NCBI RefSeq assembly: GCF_007997135.1 | Contig: NZ_VORU01000002.1 | Coordinates: 248,001-312,000 of the forward strand | From: Aequorivita lipolytica | GTDB taxonomy: Bacteria; Bacteroidota; Bacteroidia; Flavobacteriales; Flavobacteriaceae | Direction of reading: 5' to 3' | Length of the DNA stretch: 64,000 nucleotides | Part shown: positions 29,570-38,551 of the stretch, one piece after another | How the letters are laid out: each line of letters starts with the position of its first letter | Position numbering within the stretch: position 1 is the first letter of the stretch | Notes under the pieces: generated by a model | The model's database searches: none | What the model was told of the DNA's origin: nothing | The model's input: the letters and a program-made list of their open reading frames with translations, nothing else | Translations under genes and position numbers: made by a program

Positions 29570-30922
29570 ATGTTTAAAAGCGGAAGATATTCAGGATTGT
29601 TGCGGCCTATTTCCTATGGAATAGATCTCTTCTTTGTCTATTATTTTGCTTTTGAATTTTTTGCCAAACCTTTTCCGTTTTTCAATTACATTATTTATTT
29701 AACCGTTGCTTGGTTACTGCTCTCGCTACGTTCGGGGTTTTATGAAATTTATCGTTTCACCCACATTTCCAAAATTATGTCGTTGATTGGCAAACAAGGT
29801 GTAGTTTTTGTTTTGATTGTTTTCTCCTTTTTTGGCTTTTATAATAATTTAGAAACCTCCGCATCTACTATATTCAATTACATTCTTTTGGTGTTGCTGT
29901 GCATTGCCATTGTAAAATTCGGCATTTATTACCTATTGAAAAAATACAGATTACACTTAGGTGGAAATGTTCGGAAAGTGGTTATTATCGGCCTGAACCA
30001 AAAGACGGATCTGTTGCGCAAGTTTTTTACGACTAATCCGGTGTATGGGTACAAATTGTACAAAACCTTCGACTTAAAAGGGCCAAATAGTGTAACCATA
30101 CAGGAATGCATGGACTATATCTTACAAGAAGAAATAGATGAAGTATATTCTTCTGTAGCCGAAATTGGCAATAAGGATTTGATCAAGCTCATGGATTTCG
30201 CGGATAACAACCTAAAAATCCTGAAATTCCTACCCGACAACAAAGAGATTTATAGTAAGAAACTGGACTTTACCTATTACGGTGTACTGCCAATACTTTC
30301 CATGCGCAAAATACCAATGGATGAACCTTTCAACAAGTTTTTAAAGCGAAGTTTTGACATTGTACTGTCGTTGATGATTATTATAGGCATTTTGTCTTGG
30401 CTCACGCCACTTCTTGGTATCTTGATAAAATTGGAGTCCAAGGGTCCTGTTTTCTTTAAACAAAAACGCAATGGTTTGGACTACCAAGAATTTTATTGCT
30501 ATAAGTTTAGATCAATGAAGCCAAACCCCATGGCGCATCTTCATCAAATTTCAAAAGGAGATATTCGCGTTACCAGGGTAGGAAGAATAATCCGAAAAAC
30601 CAGTATTGATGAATTGCCACAGTTTATAAATGTTTTAAAGGGAGATATGTCCGTTGTGGGGCCACGTCCGCATATGGTAAGCCACACACATATGTATGCG
30701 GAACGAATAGATAAATTTATGGTGCGCCATTTCATCAAACCAGGGATTACTGGATTGGCTCAGGTAAGTGGTTTTCGTGGCGAGGTAGAAGATGATAACC
30801 ATATTATAAGCAGAGTTAAATACGACATTTTTTATCTGGAAAACTGGAGTCTCTTCCTCGATATTAAAATTGTGTTCCAAACTGTATTTAACGCGCTTCG
30901 CGGCGAGGAGAAAGCATACTAA
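29570..30922 (+). CDS. Polyprenyl glycosylphosphotransferase (WcaJ-like)
   Basis: Initiates repeat-unit synthesis by moving a sugar-1-phosphate onto undecaprenyl phosphate. 450 aa: four or five N-terminal helices (residues 10-130), a soluble Rossmann-like part around 140-230, one reentrant helix (about 265-285) and the C-terminal catalytic domain. That domain has KRSFDIVLSLMIII, GPVFFKQKRNG, CYKFRSMKPN, DELPQFINVLKGDMSVVGP and GITGLAQVSGFRG, all hallmark blocks. The donor is probably UDP-glucose or galactose but is not certain. Its stop overlaps the stop of the opposing GT4 gene (CTAA). Confidence 0.92.
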   Translation: MFKSGRYSGLLRPISYGIDLFFVYYFAFEFFAKPFPFFNYIIYLTVAWLLLSLRSGFYEIYRFTHISKIMSLIGKQGVVFVLIVFSFFGFYNNLETSASTIFNYILLVLLCIAIVKFGIYYLLKKYRLHLGGNVRKVVIIGLNQKTDLLRKFFTTNPVYGYKLYKTFDLKGPNSVTIQECMDYILQEEIDEVYSSVAEIGNKDLIKLMDFADNNLKILKFLPDNKEIYSKKLDFTYYGVLPILSMRKIPMDEPFNKFLKRSFDIVLSLMIIIGILSWLTPLLGILIKLESKGPVFFKQKRNGLDYQEFYCYKFRSMKPNPMAHLHQISKGDIRVTRVGRIIRKTSIDELPQFINVLKGDMSVVGPRPHMVSHTHMYAERIDKFMVRHFIKPGITGLAQVSGFRGEVEDDNHIISRVKYDIFYLENWSLFLDIKIVFQTVFNALRGEEKAY

Positions 30923-32082
30923 ACACTTTCAATTGAATTGATGAATGCTTCAAACTGCTCACTGAAATTAAAAGCAGAAATGGAGTTCTCTTGAACCGTT
31001 TTTTTTGGAAATCGCTTTAATTCCTCTTCAGAAACTGTGTCTATAAATCCTTGTAGTGCTTTAAAATTATTTACGGGCAAAACCCATCCTAGCGATTCTT
31101 TCTTAACAATATGGCCACCTTCTCCACCTGCAAAATAAAGTACAGGCAGCCCCAAACGTGTATATTCAAAGATTTTTGATGGAACCGAACCATAAATTCG
31201 TTTTATCAATGGAATGAAGGCAATGTTATAATTTTGCAACGCTGTATGTAATTTCTCCCGGTCCAACTCACCATAAAAAAACACGTTCTGCTTTTGTAAA
31301 TTTTGAAGTTTTTCAGCTTCGGGTCCGGCGCCATAGATGTGAAGACTTACGTTCCTTGGAAATATAACTTGTTGGCAGATTTCAAAAATACCCTGCGCCA
31401 CCCCCAATAAACCTGCGTAAACTATTTTAATTTCTTCAGAAGTAGATAGTTCTGTGATTACAGGTGTTGCGATATTTGGAACGTTTCGATATAAAAAACT
31501 TGGTTTGTGTTTCTCATAATTCGAAATATGTTGAAGAATCTCATTAGACTGGCCCACAACCAAATCTGCGCTCCGATAACAATAGCGTTCCATTTTCAAC
31601 AAGAGGGAATAATAGACACCTCTATTTAAAATCCCCATCTCTAATCCTGCCGAAGGCCAAAGATCTGAAACATTTAGAATGATTTTTTTTGAAAATAAAC
31701 GCCCCAAACAAACGGCTGTAAAACCTATGAATACAGGTGAATATTGAATAAAAATCTTTTTTGGAGTTTTGTTAAATATAAAGAACAAAGCTAAGCTAAT
31801 TGAAAATGACAACATGGACAGTAGCCGCACAAATTTGTTTGTAGAATTGCTGGGCCAAACCCACAATCGCTCTATTCTCCCGAATGAAACATTCTCCGAA
31901 AAAGAGAATATTCCTTTATAGCCTTCAAAGATTTTTCCGTTGGGGTAATTGGGCAAAGGGCACACTACCGTTACTGAATAGCCAGCTTTTCCCAGACCAA
32001 TGGCAATACTTTGCAGACGGTTTGCTGCAGCGCCTTTTTCAGGTGGAAAATAATTTGTTATAAGAAGAATTTTTTTTTGCAC
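30919..32082 (-). CDS. GT4 family glycosyltransferase (WbuB-like)
   Basis: 387-aa GT-B glycosyltransferase. N-terminus LLITNYFPPEKGAAANRLQS is the usual WbuB-like loop, then VVCPLPNYPNGKIF, VSDLWPSAGLEMG, VYAGLLGVAQGIFE and a C-terminal donor region with RIYGSVPSKIFEYTRLGLPV. It lies 11 bases after the CapK-like gene, so the two form a minus-strand unit, and it meets the WcaJ-like gene tail to tail with overlapping stop codons. Confidence 0.87.
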   Translation of the reverse strand: MQKKILLITNYFPPEKGAAANRLQSIAIGLGKAGYSVTVVCPLPNYPNGKIFEGYKGIFSFSENVSFGRIERLWVWPSNSTNKFVRLLSMLSFSISLALFFIFNKTPKKIFIQYSPVFIGFTAVCLGRLFSKKIILNVSDLWPSAGLEMGILNRGVYYSLLLKMERYCYRSADLVVGQSNEILQHISNYEKHKPSFLYRNVPNIATPVITELSTSEEIKIVYAGLLGVAQGIFEICQQVIFPRNVSLHIYGAGPEAEKLQNLQKQNVFFYGELDREKLHTALQNYNIAFIPLIKRIYGSVPSKIFEYTRLGLPVLYFAGGEGGHIVKKESLGWVLPVNNFKALQGFIDTVSEEELKRFPKKTVQENSISAFNFSEQFEAFINSIESV

Positions 32083-32093
32083 CTATCCAGAAA

Positions 32094-33404
32094 TTACGAT
32101 TTTACCAAAGAAACAAACTGCTTCAGTTTACCACTTTCGCTTCTATCCAATTGCTCTTTCCTATGAAATATAAAAGTTAATCCGGACTCCAAAAATTGCT
32201 CAAGTGTTTTTGCAATAAAGCTCTTCTTTTCCTGAGTTAATGGCTCTTCACTTACATAATTAATTTTAAAAGTATCAATCTTTGTTTGAACCACTTTAAA
32301 CTCTTTTATGTTTCCACTCTCTTCCATTATTTTTTTTGTGATAACATAAAAGGTCATTCCGGCTGCTTTCTTTCCGCTGGGAAGTATTGCAAAATCATTG
32401 GTTCTGCCGGTCAGTTTTTTTAGAATCGGTTTTTTGAAAGTGCTTTTTTCGCTAAAAGCTCCGTAATCGCCAATTTCATAACGTATAAATGGATGTGCTT
32501 TGTTGTGAAGGGATGTAACAATAATCCGTCCTTCTTCACCCAATGGGAGCGGTTTACCGTCTTCGTCCAAAATTTCCACAAAAAGTGTTTTGGAATCAAC
32601 TTCCCATTCCCCATCAGGATTTGAAAATGCAATAACACCAGCTTCAGAGCAGCCGTATTCATTAACCACTGGGACGCCCAGCTGTTTTTCAAGCAGAACT
32701 TTATCATCTTCAAAAAGCATTTCGGAAGTTATAATACAAACTTTTAAAGTGGGACAAACAGTTTTTAAAATGATACTTTTTTCTTTCAAATATTTTGCGA
32801 AAAGCACAATACTGCTAGTGTAGCCGTTTATATAATCAAAGGGTTTTTGTTTGTAAACCTCCAACATTTCACCCAATGCTTTTTCAGAAAGATCGTTTAT
32901 TGAAAATCGGTACCGTTTGGCCAAAAAATCTTTTAGCTGCACCGTTTTATTTTCAATGGTATCTAACGGAATTCCGTAATAACGCGCCTGCAGGGAGCTA
33001 TTAAAATCTATTCCGTACCAGCCAAATCGTTCTATATGATACGCCCACGTTATAGCGTGGCTATATTTATCTTTTGCAAAACGGATGGGGTTACCACTGG
33101 AACCCGATGTTTTGTTTATGTAAACATCCTTTTCCGAAAAATCTATTGAAAGCCGCTCTTTTAGCGGAATTTGATAATCTGTTTTTTTCAAAATAGGAAG
33201 TGATTCCCAATTTGTAGAACCCTCACTTACTTTACTTTGATAAAAATTATTGTACTTTAAGTGATAATTTACAATCTCCGCCTTTTTCGCATTTAAAAAT
33301 GCTTCGTAATCTGCTTCATTAATTGCAGAAATGTGAAGCAATTCGTCTTTGGCCCTTTTAATAGGAAACCGTTTCAGAAAAAGGGAAATATCGAAAAGTC
33401 TCAA
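32094..33404 (-). CDS. CapK-like phenylacetate-CoA ligase family protein
   Basis: 436-aa adenylate-forming enzyme of the PaaK/CapK group often found in capsule and O-antigen loci. The ATP-binding loop is NKTSGSSGNPIRFAKDK (residues near 100), VNEYGCSEAGVIAF is the second core motif, and ILDEDGKPLPLGEEGRIIVTSL with RYEIGDYG the third. It may activate an acyl or amino acid group to decorate the glycan; the substrate is unknown. It begins the two-gene minus-strand unit; its start faces purD across 236 bases. Confidence 0.82.
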   Translation of the reverse strand: MRLFDISLFLKRFPIKRAKDELLHISAINEADYEAFLNAKKAEIVNYHLKYNNFYQSKVSEGSTNWESLPILKKTDYQIPLKERLSIDFSEKDVYINKTSGSSGNPIRFAKDKYSHAITWAYHIERFGWYGIDFNSSLQARYYGIPLDTIENKTVQLKDFLAKRYRFSINDLSEKALGEMLEVYKQKPFDYINGYTSSIVLFAKYLKEKSIILKTVCPTLKVCIITSEMLFEDDKVLLEKQLGVPVVNEYGCSEAGVIAFSNPDGEWEVDSKTLFVEILDEDGKPLPLGEEGRIIVTSLHNKAHPFIRYEIGDYGAFSEKSTFKKPILKKLTGRTNDFAILPSGKKAAGMTFYVITKKIMEESGNIKEFKVVQTKIDTFKINYVSEEPLTQEKKSFIAKTLEQFLESGLTFIFHRKEQLDRSESGKLKQFVSLVKS

Positions 33405-33497
33405 AAGCCTATTATTTTAATATCGAAAACAAATTTTTCTGAAAGATTAATTCGCTTCAAATTAATTAGCGGTTCAAGGTACAAATTTACTGAAACT

Positions 33498-33536
33498 CAA
33501 TTTCCGAAAGTTTTCATTTTAAACTTTCGGAAATTG
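33498..33536. repeat. Perfect 16-bp inverted repeat between CapK-like gene and purD
   Basis: CAATTTCCGAAAGTTT (33498-33513) pairs perfectly with 33521-33536 around a 7-base loop. No T-run follows on either strand, so it is not a usual terminator. It sits between two divergent genes and could be an operator or a mobile palindrome. Confidence 0.8.
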
Positions 33537-33586
33537 CCAGTTGGAGAAATCCCGTTGAGGAGCACGACCTTTTATTTTTTATTACC

Positions 33587-33616
33587 TTGTTTTGGCATTA
33601 AAATGAATTATTTTTG
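33587..33616 (+). promoter_or_regulatory. purD promoter
   Basis: TTG (33587-33589), 19 bases, TATTTTTG (33609-33616): a good match to the -33/-7 pattern, 24 bases before the ATG at 33641. It overlaps the in-frame TTG at 33614, which supports the later start. Confidence 0.65.
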
Positions 33617-33640
33617 ACACCGAAACAAAACATTTCAAAT

Positions 33641-34912
33641 ATGAATATTCTCATCCTTGGCTCTGGCGGTCGCGAACATACTTTTGCCTATAAAATTTTA
33701 CAGAGCAAACGCTGTAATAAACTTTTTGTAGCACCCGGAAATGCCGGTACTGCAACCATCGCAACAAATGTTGAATTAAAGGTAACAGATTTTGAAGCAG
33801 TGAAAAAATGTGTTGTTGAAAATACTATTGAAATGGTGATTGTTGGTCCCGAAGATCCATTGGTACAGGGAATAGCAGATTATTTTGCCGAAACTCCGGA
33901 ATTGAAAAATGTGATGCTCATAGGGCCGTCAAAACGCGGTGCATTGCTGGAAGGCAGCAAACAGCGCGCAAAGGAGTTTATGATGCAGCACAACATCCCT
34001 ACCGCCGCATATGAAACTTTTACTGTGGAATCTTTAGATGCTGGAAAAGTATTTTTAGATAGGCTGAATCCTCCATACGTTTTAAAAGCTGACGGATTGG
34101 CTGCCGGAAAGGGGGTTTTAATTTTAAACGATTTAAATGAAGCCAAAGAGGAACTTGAAAATATGCTTACCCACAGTAAGTTTGGTGAAGCAAGCTCTAA
34201 AGTAGTAATTGAAGAATTTCTGGACGGAATAGAGCTCAGCGTTTTTGTTTTGACTGATGGTAAAAACTACAAAATACTTCCCACAGCAAAAGACTATAAG
34301 CGCATCGGCGAAGGCGATAAAGGATTGAATACGGGCGGAATGGGTGCCGTATCGCCAGTACCTTTTGCAGATGAAGTTCTGATGAAAAAAATCGAGGAAC
34401 GAATTGTTAAACCCACGGTGAACGGTCTTTCCGAAGAAAAAATTGATTACAAAGGGTTTGTTTTTATTGGCTTGATAAAAGTGAAAGGCGAACCTTATGT
34501 TATAGAGTACAATGTGCGTATGGGCGATCCTGAAACCGAGGTTGTCCTTCCACGTATCACAACAGATTTGGTAGATTTATTTGAAGCTACCTATCATCAA
34601 AAACTCGACGATTTCACTATTGAAATTGATGAAAGAGCCGCTACAACAATAATGCTCGTTTCTGGCGGCTATCCCGAAAGTTATGAGAAAGGAAAAGAGA
34701 TTTCAGGTTTGGACAATGTGGAAGGGTCCATTGTTTTTCATGCAGGAACAAAAGCTGAAAACGGTAAAATTCTTACTAACGGTGGGCGTGTCTTGGCGGT
34801 GACTTCTTTGGATTATGATTTCAAAAAGGCACTAAAAAAATCCTATCAAAATATAGAAAAACTATCTTTTGACAGGATGCAGTATCGTAATGATATAGGT
34901 TTCGACCTTTAG
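33641..34912 (+). CDS. purD: Phosphoribosylamine-glycine ligase
   Basis: Second step of de novo purine synthesis: ATP-dependent joining of phosphoribosylamine and glycine. MNILILGSGGREHTFAYKI is the standard N-terminus, which fixes the start at 33641. VGPEDPLVQGIADYF, SKQRAKEFM, the ATP-grasp loop LKADGLAAGKGVLI, and EYNVRMGDPETEVVLPR in the metal site are all present. 423 aa, full length. A monocistronic gene with its own promoter, convergent with the small DUF6341-like gene four bases away. Confidence 0.96.
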   Translation: MNILILGSGGREHTFAYKILQSKRCNKLFVAPGNAGTATIATNVELKVTDFEAVKKCVVENTIEMVIVGPEDPLVQGIADYFAETPELKNVMLIGPSKRGALLEGSKQRAKEFMMQHNIPTAAYETFTVESLDAGKVFLDRLNPPYVLKADGLAAGKGVLILNDLNEAKEELENMLTHSKFGEASSKVVIEEFLDGIELSVFVLTDGKNYKILPTAKDYKRIGEGDKGLNTGGMGAVSPVPFADEVLMKKIEERIVKPTVNGLSEEKIDYKGFVFIGLIKVKGEPYVIEYNVRMGDPETEVVLPRITTDLVDLFEATYHQKLDDFTIEIDERAATTIMLVSGGYPESYEKGKEISGLDNVEGSIVFHAGTKAENGKILTNGGRVLAVTSLDYDFKKALKKSYQNIEKLSFDRMQYRNDIGFDL

Positions 34913-34916
34913 AAAA

Positions 34917-35138
34917 TCAAGGATTTTCGTCGAAAGTATAAGTGCTTTCCGTGCTTTCGTTGAAATTTTTCAGCTTGCTCAGCCAATAAATAAAAGCAGC
35001 AGCCCCAATAAGCAAAAATACCCAAGAGAAAATGTTTGCAAGCCACCAACTATCAATCTCCCTCAAAGCATCATAAGGGATAAAAAGAACATTTTCAAAA
35101 AGAGAAGCGATTCCTTCCCAAAAACCTTTCCAAGTCAT
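34917..35138 (-). CDS. Small membrane protein, DUF6341-like
   Basis: 73 aa from the ATG at 35138 (MTWKGFWEGIASLFENVLF). An amphipathic N-terminal part ending in DALREIDSWW is followed by one transmembrane helix (about residues 30-50) and an acidic tail. I recall this as the flavobacterial family DUF6341, usually next to the DUF6427 gene as here. The longer frame from 35189 would run past a plausible -7 box (TATTTTTG on the minus strand, 35165-35158), so the shorter form is preferred. Function unknown. Confidence 0.65.
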   Translation of the reverse strand: MTWKGFWEGIASLFENVLFIPYDALREIDSWWLANIFSWVFLLIGAAAFIYWLSKLKNFNESTESTYTFDENP

Positions 35139-35179
35139 ATCTTTAATATTTAGAAAGCAAAAATATAAAATTACACCGT

Positions 35180-36133
35180 ATGCTGACAAGCTTTTTTGGA
35201 AAATCTAACCCCATAAATTATTTGCTTCTTGGTGTTTTTATAATTGCGGGGTATTTATTGGGTGCAATTTCACACAGTGAAATTTTTATAACTCCGTCCC
35301 TTCTAGTGCTCCATTTGGCTTTTATAATTATTAGCGTCTTGAGTATGTTGCTTTTAGATTTTATAATCCGAAAAAACCATTTGACCAAAAACAATACTTA
35401 CGCAATTCTTTTTTTTACTTGCTTTTTGGTAATGTTGCCTGTAGCTTTTCTTCAGCATACAATGCTTTTGGCGAATATTTTTCTTCTTCTGGCACTTCGG
35501 AGAATAATGAGTTTGCAAAGCGATAAAAATTCCGAAAGGAAAATCTTTGATGCTAGTCTTTGGATTAGCGTAGCCTCCTTATTTCATTTTTGGAGTCTTC
35601 TATTTTTTATCCCGCTTTGGATTGCAATCGTGCAAAAACCCAACTCAAATTACAAACAAATGTTGGTTCCCTTTACGGGTTTTTTTGCAGTTATAATTAT
35701 TAATACCGCCTATCAATTAGTTACTAGCGATGGTTTTTCTTGGTTCTTGAATTGGAAAGATGATGTAAGTTTTGATTTTTCTGCTTATAACTCGGCTTCT
35801 ATTTTAGTGCCGGTAACAATTATTCTGGCATTGTATATTTGGACTTCAGTTCACAGAATCCTGAAAATATCTGCACTGCCCTTAAAGGAAAAATCAAGCC
35901 ACCTTCTGTTGCTTTATGTAAGTATTACTGCTTTGTTTATCACCCTGGGAGCTTCCGAAAAAACGGGTGCTGAGGTACTTTTTATTTTGGCTCCCGTTGC
36001 AATTATTAGTGCCAATTATATTGAAAGTTCGAACACGGAAATCTATCGCGAAAAAGATCCTACAGAGTTTTGGTTTAAAGAAACTATGCTTTGGATAGTC
36101 GTGCTGCTGCCTTTTGTATTTTTGTTAGTATGA
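35180..36133 (+). CDS. Polytopic membrane protein, DUF6427-like
   Basis: 317 aa with about nine hydrophobic helices and the N-terminus MLTSFFGKSNPINYLLLGVF, which I recall from the flavobacterial DUF6427 family. No catalytic motif is apparent. It is divergent from the DUF6341-like gene with a 41-base gap, and its stop overlaps the start of the next gene by four bases (ATGA). Function unknown. Confidence 0.7.
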   Translation: MLTSFFGKSNPINYLLLGVFIIAGYLLGAISHSEIFITPSLLVLHLAFIIISVLSMLLLDFIIRKNHLTKNNTYAILFFTCFLVMLPVAFLQHTMLLANIFLLLALRRIMSLQSDKNSERKIFDASLWISVASLFHFWSLLFFIPLWIAIVQKPNSNYKQMLVPFTGFFAVIIINTAYQLVTSDGFSWFLNWKDDVSFDFSAYNSASILVPVTIILALYIWTSVHRILKISALPLKEKSSHLLLLYVSITALFITLGASEKTGAEVLFILAPVAIISANYIESSNTEIYREKDPTEFWFKETMLWIVVLLPFVFLLV

Positions 36134-36771
36134 CTTTGAATTTGCAAAATATTGAAAACGAACTGAAGCAAAGACACCAATATTCCTATAAATGGTTTCG
36201 GAAACAGAACGACGCTTGGGACAACCACACAAACTTTATTTACCAAACGCCCAATTGGGAAAGCCTCATTCAGAAAATTGCCCTTCTAGCGGAAACGCAT
36301 GCTTTTGAAAAGCATGAAATCTTTCAGTACGCCGCAAACCGATGGTACAATTTCTGGAGCGCGCAAGCCGTGGAACAGATTTTCACAGAAATAGAAGGCA
36401 TTGAACCTGTATCTGAAACTAAAGATTCTGAAAAAGATTTCTATCTCCATGGAATACCTTTTGACCATAAAACATCGGTCTTTCCGAAGCAATTTCAAAA
36501 GACTTTTGAGTACGCCCAAAACCACAAAGCTGAATTAATTGAATGGCTTTACAGAAACCAAAGCACGCAGAAACGGCATCATTTCAAAAACCGTCTTTTC
36601 ATTGTTGTTTATGATAAAAACGAGGAACACTGGAAACTGAAGGCCGAAATTTCAATGCTTAAAATAGCTATTGAAAAATATGTTGCGGGTTTTAAGAGCG
36701 AGCAGCTTCATTCCTTTACTTTTGTTGAGGGACAAACAACGTTAAGTGATGTTATTTGGGTTTTACGTTGA
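36130..36771 (+). CDS. Uncharacterised protein with a PD-(D/E)XK-like signature
   Basis: 213 aa from the ATG at 36130, which overlaps the preceding stop (ATGA). No family I can name. Residues match a PD-(D/E)XK nuclease core: a helix with Glu (RWYNFWSAQAVEQIF, E82), then Asp in KDFYLHGIPFDHKTS (D103) followed by D112-x-K114, and a later strand RLFIVVYD. The size suits a type II restriction enzyme. A toxin-antitoxin pair and a DNA methyltransferase follow within 800 bases. The nuclease reading is inference from motif spacing; the four-base overlap with a membrane protein gene could mean an unrelated, older role. Confidence 0.6.
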   Translation: MTLNLQNIENELKQRHQYSYKWFRKQNDAWDNHTNFIYQTPNWESLIQKIALLAETHAFEKHEIFQYAANRWYNFWSAQAVEQIFTEIEGIEPVSETKDSEKDFYLHGIPFDHKTSVFPKQFQKTFEYAQNHKAELIEWLYRNQSTQKRHHFKNRLFIVVYDKNEEHWKLKAEISMLKIAIEKYVAGFKSEQLHSFTFVEGQTTLSDVIWVLR

Positions 36772-36810
36772 ATATAATTCAGAACAAAAACACGTATTAA
36801 TAAATATTTA

Positions 36811-36841
36811 TTGCACGTGTGTTTGAATTTTATTATTTTTG
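36811..36841 (+). promoter_or_regulatory. Toxin-antitoxin promoter
   Basis: TTG (36811-36813), 20 bases, TATTTTTG (36834-36841): a strong match to the Bacteroidota -33/-7 pattern, 24 bases before the antitoxin ATG. The antitoxin has a ribbon-helix-helix domain, so autorepression here is likely. Confidence 0.65.
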
Positions 36842-36865
36842 AAATAATTTATAAATCAAGCACCA

Positions 36866-37123
36866 ATGAACACCAAACTAACCCTTACTATAGAGCAAGA
36901 AGTCATTGAAAAAGCAAAGGCTTATGCAAAAGGAAAAGGCAGAAGTCTATCAGATCTTGTGGAGAATTATTTTAAAACAATCACCGCAAGCAATCAGCCA
37001 GATTATAAAGTTCACGGTTCAATTGCAGCGTCTTTATTGGGTAGTTTTCAAGAACCTGAAAATTTTGACTATAAAAAAGAATTGGAGAACGCCATCGCAG
37101 AAAAACACTTGAAAAATGGATAG
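36866..37123 (+). CDS. Antitoxin with ribbon-helix-helix domain (DUF6364-like)
   Basis: 85 aa. The first 40 residues (MNTKLTLTIEQEVIEKAKAY then GRSLSDLVENYF) form a typical ribbon-helix-helix DNA-binding domain; the C-terminal part (ENFDYKKELENAIAEKHL) should wrap the toxin. This is the usual partner of PIN toxins in Bacteroidota. The stop overlaps the toxin start by eight bases, the normal antitoxin-first arrangement. Confidence 0.85.
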   Translation: MNTKLTLTIEQEVIEKAKAYAKGKGRSLSDLVENYFKTITASNQPDYKVHGSIAASLLGSFQEPENFDYKKELENAIAEKHLKNG

Positions 37124-37538
37124 TGTTTTATTGGATAGTGATGTGCTTTTAGACTTTTTGTTTGATAGAAAACCCTTTTCTTCGGAAGCTTTTCAAGTAT
37201 TATCACTTTGTGAAAACCAAAAATTGAAAGCATATATAACCCCAGTAATTATAAGTAATCTATACTATATTTTAAGAAAACAAGCCACACACAAAATGGT
37301 AATTGAAAAGTTGAAACAATTGCTAACTATAATTGATGTGCTTTCCATGGATAAACAAACTGTACTTTCGGCAATCCATTCAGAATTTAAGGATTTTGAA
37401 GATGCACTTCAAAACTTTGCTGCTCAAAGCTCAGAAGAGATAAAAATTATTTTAACCCGAAATGGCAAAGATTTTAAAAAAAGCAAGCTCGCAATCCTTA
37501 CTCCAGAAATGTTTTTAAATACACTTCCGAAGACTTAA
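37116..37538 (+). CDS. PIN-domain toxin (VapC-like)
   Basis: 140-aa ribonuclease of the PIN family, expected to cut RNA when the antitoxin is lost. Acidic metal-binding residues are visible: D7 and D9 (LLDSDVLLDFL), D93, E95 and D96 (FKDFEDALQ), and the TRNGKDF block near 115-120. The motifs are intact, so it should be active. It overlaps the antitoxin gene by eight bases; the methyltransferase gene starts 13 bases after it, so all three may be co-transcribed. Confidence 0.85.
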   Translation: MDSVLLDSDVLLDFLFDRKPFSSEAFQVLSLCENQKLKAYITPVIISNLYYILRKQATHKMVIEKLKQLLTIIDVLSMDKQTVLSAIHSEFKDFEDALQNFAAQSSEEIKIILTRNGKDFKKSKLAILTPEMFLNTLPKT

Positions 37539-37551
37539 AAGCAGACAAAAA

Positions 37552-38547
37552 TTGAACTATATAGGCTCTAAACATAAACTCTCCAGCTTCATTTTTGAAA
37601 CAGTTACCGAAATCTGCGGAAATGATCTTTCACAAAAAATATTCTGCGATCTTTTTGCAGGAACTGGAATTGTGGGCAGAAACTTCAAAACTCACGTAAA
37701 ACAAGTAATTGCCAACGACGTAGAATATTACAGTTTCGTGCTGAACCGAAATTACATCGGCAATAATACTGCCTTAGAATTCGAAGATTTCTTAAATGAA
37801 TTGAATTCTATCAACGGAAAAAAAGGTTTCATATTTCAGAATTATTCCGAAGCCGGAAAGGCGGGAAGAAACTATTTCACTTCAGAAAACGGACAGAAGA
37901 TTGATGCCGTTCGTACCCAAATTGAAGCATGGAAAAAAACTTCAAAAATTACGGAAGACCAATATTATTTTCTATTAGCTTCCTTGCTGGAAAGCGCGGA
38001 TAAAGTGGCGAATACCGCTTCCGTTTATGGCGCGTACTTAAAACATATAAAAACTTCGGCAGCAAAAAAATTGGTTATCAAACCTGCCGTTTTTCAGCAA
38101 ACAGGAAACACCCATGAAGTTTTTCAGCAGGACAGCAATGCACTTATAAAGAAGATTGAAGGCGATATTCTGTATTTAGACCCACCATACAACGCCCGTC
38201 AATACGGCGCAAATTATCATTTGCTGAATACTATTGCAAAATATGATACCTTTGTACCTAAGGGAAAAACCGGCCTTCGCGATTACTATAAAAGCGATTG
38301 GTGCAAAACCGGCGAAGTACTTAAAAGTTTTGAGGAATTGATTGAAAATGCACACTTCAAATACATTTTTCTAAGTTATAATAACGAAGGATTAATGAGC
38401 CAAAAAGAAGTGCAAACGGTAATGGAACGCTTCGGAAAATACACGTTGAAAACAAAAAAATACCAACGTTTTAAAGCAGACAAAACCGAAAACAGAAACC
38501 ACAAAGCTTCAGAAACTTTTGAATATTTGCACATTTTAGAAAAATAA
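37552..38547 (+). CDS. Adenine-specific DNA methyltransferase (D12 class)
   Basis: 331 aa, N6-adenine methyltransferase. MNYIGSKHKL at the N-terminus and FAGTGIVGRNF (35-45) make the SAM site; the catalytic motif is D210-P-P-Y213 (YLDPPYNARQYG). The start is a TTG at 37552, needed to keep the conserved NYIGSK block. It is 13 bases downstream of the toxin. No standard restriction enzyme is annotated nearby, but the PD-(D/E)XK-like protein at 36130 is a candidate. Recognition site unknown. Confidence 0.88.
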   Translation: MNYIGSKHKLSSFIFETVTEICGNDLSQKIFCDLFAGTGIVGRNFKTHVKQVIANDVEYYSFVLNRNYIGNNTALEFEDFLNELNSINGKKGFIFQNYSEAGKAGRNYFTSENGQKIDAVRTQIEAWKKTSKITEDQYYFLLASLLESADKVANTASVYGAYLKHIKTSAAKKLVIKPAVFQQTGNTHEVFQQDSNALIKKIEGDILYLDPPYNARQYGANYHLLNTIAKYDTFVPKGKTGLRDYYKSDWCKTGEVLKSFEELIENAHFKYIFLSYNNEGLMSQKEVQTVMERFGKYTLKTKKYQRFKADKTENRNHKASETFEYLHILEK

Positions 38548-38551
38548 TCAT

